Origin: Ceriagrion tenellum
Lineage: Eukaryota; Arthropoda; Insecta; Odonata; Coenagrionidae
Direction of reading: 5' to 3'
NCBI GenBank assembly: GCA_963169105.1
Contig: OY720638.1
Span: 6,496,749 to 6,560,748 of the forward strand
DNA length: 64,000 nt
Shown: piece by piece, positions 60,285-64,000 of the stretch
Numbering within the stretch: the first letter of the stretch is position 1
Layout: every line of letters starts with the position of its first letter
Notes under the pieces: generated by a model
The model's database searches: none
What the model saw: the letters and a program-made list of their open reading frames with translations, nothing else
Told to the model about the DNA's origin: nothing
Position numbers and translations under genes: made by a program

Positions 60285-60921
60285 CATCTACATCTACAAA
60301 CTACCCCGCGAGCCGCCGCTTGGGCGTGTGGCAGAGGGTGGTAGGTCACCAGCCGTGTAAAGATGTAAACGTTTTGGAGGTGAAATTGTGACATGTCCCA
60401 TGAGAATGTATTAGGAGGAGCTCTGTTTCTATTGTGGTCGCTTATTGTGCGCGGAAAGAACGAGTTTTTGTACCTATCTGTACGGCAGAGTATCTCTCTT
60501 ATTTTATCGCATCTGTCAGACCTAGAAATGTAGTGTGGAGTCATGATAATATTCTCTGTGTCGCTCTGAAACACACCAGTCCTGAATATCTCAAGCAGCC
60601 TAAGCTTAGCGAGCAGCCTCCGAGTCTCTAGGGGCTCCCACCTTAATCCCTCTAACAGTTATGTAACACTATATGTTCGTTCGTAGCAGTTTTTAACGAA
60701 GCGTGCTGCTTTTCTTTGCATTTTGTCAATTCTTTTGCTAAATCTTTATGACCAGGGTCTCAAATACTCGCGGCGTATTCGACGTGTGGCCTAACCAGCG
60801 CGAAGTAGCATCTTTCTTTTACTTTTTCATCCGAGGACCTTCCTATTATACGCTTGACAAAACCTACTTTCTTTAATGCTGTGCCGCATATGTTTTGTAC
60901 GTGTGTTCCCCACGATATATA
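60285..60921 (-). mobile_element. CR1-type LINE 3' end, 5'-truncated
   Basis: Matches the LINE at 25849-26500 closely: SWGTHVQNICGTALKKVGFV, KRIIGRSSDEKVKERCYFA, LVRPHVEYAASI, then in other frames the conserved SRTDRYKNSFFPRTI stretch, and a 3' end of repeated TGTAGA (ATCTACATCTACATCTACA on the plus strand). Similarity stops abruptly near 60921 at CGATATATA. It is better preserved than the other copies, suggesting a recent insertion. Confidence 0.85.
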
Positions 60922-62930
60922 CCCTTCCCCGCCGCCAACCGCCCTCCACCGATCCACTGGCGGTGCTCCGAATGTCATTCTTCCGGAAGAGCGATGGCCA
61001 CAGACGACACCTGACTCCGACAAACGTGGTCTCCGCCATTCCGATTCACCGATGAATGGAGGGAAATTTGGAGGGAAAACCGATGGTCGTCAGAGAGAAG
61101 TATTGCAGTGCGAGGGCAATGAAATGGTTTCCGTGCGAAGCGAGGTAATCACTTCGGGTCGATGACTACAGACGATTAAACAACAGTGGTATCAAGTTCC
61201 GCGATTGCAGAAAGTCCGAGATAGAAGCCATTTTGATGGATCCTCTAGTGCTGACCTTACGTAACGTGCATTTAAAAACTTTAGTTCGTTCCTAGAAAAC
61301 ATGGTTAATAGCAGAAAAACACTTGGCTTTGGAATTAATACGCCCGCTTTTATTTTTAATCCCTAACACATCACTTATCGGGAAAGTAATATTACATTTC
61401 AGTTCATTTTTAACAGGTGCGATATGAAAATAAATATCCATTTAAAATATTTTCTCTCCATTAAGTTGCGAACTAGAATTCTTACACTCTCCAGACAGAT
61501 TTGATGTACTTCAGGAGAATTTCGATGTAAAATTTTAACAAGAAATCACGTCCACCAAAATAAATGGACCCTGTCCTGTGAAATAAACCACCCTGGCTAC
61601 TGATATCCAAATTTCGAATTCCCTGACCTTCCCCTGACTTTTCCCTAATGGATGTACCAATTTCCCTAATGGATGTACCAATTTCCCTAATGGATGTACC
61701 CTGACTTATCGCCAAAGGGTCACCAATTATTGGAATATTTTTTTCTGCTGAATTAAACTTTCTAATCATCGCCTCGTATTTTTAGAACTGCAAGCATGTA
61801 TTTACTATAAGCCAGAGTGTGCTCCAGCTACTTCCTCTCGACCTGACTATCGGAAGTTAAGGCGAAATACGATTGCGTCGAAAACGACTTTACTCCTTGT
61901 AGATTGAGGAATTCTCTTAGCAAAAAACAAATTTCACATTCTAATTAAGTTAACTGCTAGCTATGTTTCCCAGAGCGTACATTTTTAAATTTTTTAAATT
62001 AAGACCTCAAAATTGTAAAATTTGGCTTCATTTTTTGCTTTTTACAAAAACTGGTCTCTGGCAGACATAAACAATATATTCAATATTAGATTAAAATTGA
62101 TAAATCGGAAATATGTTGAGTATTAAATAAGTTATTAGGAAAGTAAGAACTAACTGAAAACGCGCCGATCAAGAGCGGTTCTAGCGGCGAAATAGGCAAG
62201 CAGGTGAAGGCGCTCGCGGAGATTCGAGGGGAGGCAATGAGTGGCCACTGGAGGGGAATGAGGGGAAGGCCCCGAGGGGAGGGGAAGGGTATGAAGTTGG
62301 AGGACTTGGTATGATTGAGCTAGAGCGGCGTGCAAGGAAAGTTTTACACTGTGGAGGAGGAACTGAAGACTGGCATCATCCGGCGTTTGACGGCACCATC
62401 TTTGACTCGGCACCTGCTGGCATTCCTACTCTCCTGTTTTGAGTTTGCATCCTCTTGTCTTTCTCTCACGGACTGCTAGACAACTGACTTCACGGCCTCT
62501 CTCTGAACGTATCCCATATAGTACCATCGGCCGTTAATACGGCGGTATTGGCCACAAACGGGAGTACTACCTCATCCTAGACGCGACCACCTCCATCGAG
62601 GCGCAACAACCCGGCCATATGGCATAATCTTCGGACGCCAAGGCTGATTGTTTCTCTTATCCAAGCCATACTTACGTACTTTGGTATTGCTTTGCTGAGC
62701 TGCCTTGTAGATATGCACTACCTTGTGGACTTTCTATCAGTATTGCATTGGCGAGTCCCTAGTACAAAGTCGGAAAATCAATCATTTTGGTTGTTAAAAA
62801 ATTACTATTCCTATAGGTTACTGGGTGTTCTTGCTTGAAGTTAGCGCTAACTTTAATGTATGTTGACGCAGTTCCATAATGTTAGATAATTCAATAATAA
62901 CTAACATGTATATTTTGTTCTGCTTGCTCT
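60922..62930. other. intergenic stretch
   Basis: No gene recognised. 62160-62460 is GC- and purine-rich on the plus strand, somewhat like the dispersed repeat at 11328-11745 but without its landmarks. A minus frame of 95 codons (61482-61769) is open through a 21-bp tandem repeat. Confidence 0.4.
61640..61700. repeat. tandem repeat, 3 x 21 bp
   Basis: TTTCCCTAATGGATGTACCA plus one base repeated nearly three times without change. On the minus strand it would encode REIGTSI repeats. Confidence 0.9.
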
Positions 62931-62939
62931 GTTGGAGAT

Positions 62940-64000
62940 GGAGACTCAAGTGTGATGAAAAAAGTACCCGAACTAGTGTCGTACGATAGGCACGTTAAAA
63001 AAATGAATACGCGAATCACGCAGTGAAGCTCTACTTCAAAGCATTGTTCAAGATTGCGGAGGCGAGGCCCATAGTCAAAAGCATTCTAACAAAAGTAAAA
63101 ATGAGAGTGAAGCAGCTCGCGGCGATATTATATATAATCGTACAGAAGAGAATACCGTTGAGACCCTGGTCGAGGCTTTAAAAAAATGGTCCCAAATTTG
63201 GATGTCACGCGTCATGCCGAGACTACTTCTGTCAATCTGCCGACAGGAAGTTGAAGGTTATTACCAAGGATGAAATGGCATGCCTCGAAAAAATTGATGT
63301 GGCTATGAAGCCACTTATTCGAAAATCTGGAAGGTTGATATCACACGAAACCAGTAACAGTGCAGAAAAATTTGTCTTAGGCCGAATTTTATGTTTTAGG
63401 CCAAATTTTTCGGCAGAAAACAAGTGGATAGGGGCAATAGAGAATCATATCAACACAGGAATTTCGGCTCTGGTCTTGATTTCTAACTGGGACCTGTGTG
63501 GAGATATTAAACTTGGGAAACGCTCACAGGCAGAAGTCCCCACAAGCCTGTCAAATTCACTTGTCACGGACAAGACCTAAAACAACGAAAAGGACACTAA
63601 GGGCCAATCAGAAAAGAAAAGATGGTGGGGGGAATGAATTAATCGATTGACTTCATCCACTTTGGAATAATCTGCAAAAAGCGGCTTCTGTACGACCGTA
63701 AGTTTCAGAATGAAGCAATGCAATACGGGCAACTTCACGAAAACAAAGCGATAAGGCAGTACGAGGAAATCTCCGGGCGTAAGATGACTCCTTCAGGGCT
63801 GCTCAATGACCTCAAGCAATGTTTCTTTGCCGCTTCTTTGGATGGCAACGCTGTTGATGCGGGCATTATTGAGGTAAAATGCCCTAATTCTGCAGAACAG
63901 TTGGCGTTGGAAGAAGCAGCGAACAAAATTTAGTTTTTTTGTCTTGACGAAAGTCTGCAATTAAAAACAAACCGCAATTATTACTACCAAATTGATGGCC
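62940..64000 (+). pseudogene. transposon-like protein with YqaJ nuclease-like domain, runs off the window
   Basis: Plus strand with frame changes: GDGDSSVMKKV-like start near 62945, YFKALFKIAEARPIVKSILT, then SCRDYFCQSADRK, VITKDEMACLEKIDVAMKPL, IRKSGRLISHETSNSAEKF. The H..C..YFC and ..HET.N.AE pattern is found in transposon-encoded proteins of arthropods. From 63640 a second domain reads HFGIICKKR, YGQLHENKAIRQYEEISG, FFAASLDGNAVDAGIIEVKC: a lambda-exonuclease/YqaJ fold with the D..E-x-K active site present. A TAG stop at 63931 is followed in the same frame by FCLDESLQL and NRNYYYQIDG, the expected continuation. It is a decayed mobile-element gene cut by the window edge. Confidence 0.65.

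Overview
The window looks like a piece of a large, repeat-rich arthropod genome, most probably an insect. It has GT-AG spliced exons, long introns, tRNA-derived SINEs, CR1-like LINEs, Penelope-like elements and many DNA-transposon relics. There is no operon structure, ribosome-binding site or CRISPR array. The species cannot be fixed from the sequence; the insect call rests on the exon residues (for example SDFCVRNI, HINAQTAV) and the transposon mix.

One cellular gene is recognised with confidence. It is an AHCYL/IRBIT gene (adenosylhomocysteinase-like) on the minus strand. Five exons join with matching phases: 36008-36091 (exon 1, inferred), 17153-17300, 16441-16587, 13941-14041 and 12427-12498. 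They encode 184 codons: the regulatory N-terminus (serine and acidic rich) and the start of the adenosylhomocysteinase-like core. The remaining exons are not seen in positions 1-12426, so they must lie beyond the left edge. Intron 1 is about 18.7 kb. A GC-rich, TATA-containing region at 36.1-36.4 kb is the likely promoter, and a CRE plus CCAAT cluster at 18.4 kb could be a second one.

Nearly everything else is mobile-element sequence. 0-12 kb: a Tc1/mariner-like deletion derivative, two pogo/Tigger relics, a TTAA-flanked piggyBac-like element, and a LINE relic cut in two by an unusual 1.6-kb TA-flanked element that carries 92-bp tandem repeats and a tRNA-like Pol III promoter. 12-19 kb: AHCYL exons 2-5 with LINE, mariner and dispersed-repeat fragments. 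19.5-23.8 kb: a nested block, in which a hAT-like element holds a Harbinger-like MITE and a Penelope relic that itself carries a SINE. 25.8-30 kb: a nearly complete but decayed CR1-type LINE with an SGNH-esterase ORF1. 30.1-32.1 kb: a non-autonomous inverted-repeat element. 36-64 kb (upstream of AHCYL): Penelope fragments, a Tigger copy, a hAT element with a perfect 8-bp target duplication, a Tc1 fragment ending at a SINE, LINE tails, and at the right edge a transposon-like protein with a YqaJ nuclease-like domain.

All calls were made by eye from translation, splice signals and repeat ends. Superfamily names for the elements without a transposase rest on terminal sequence and target-site duplications only.
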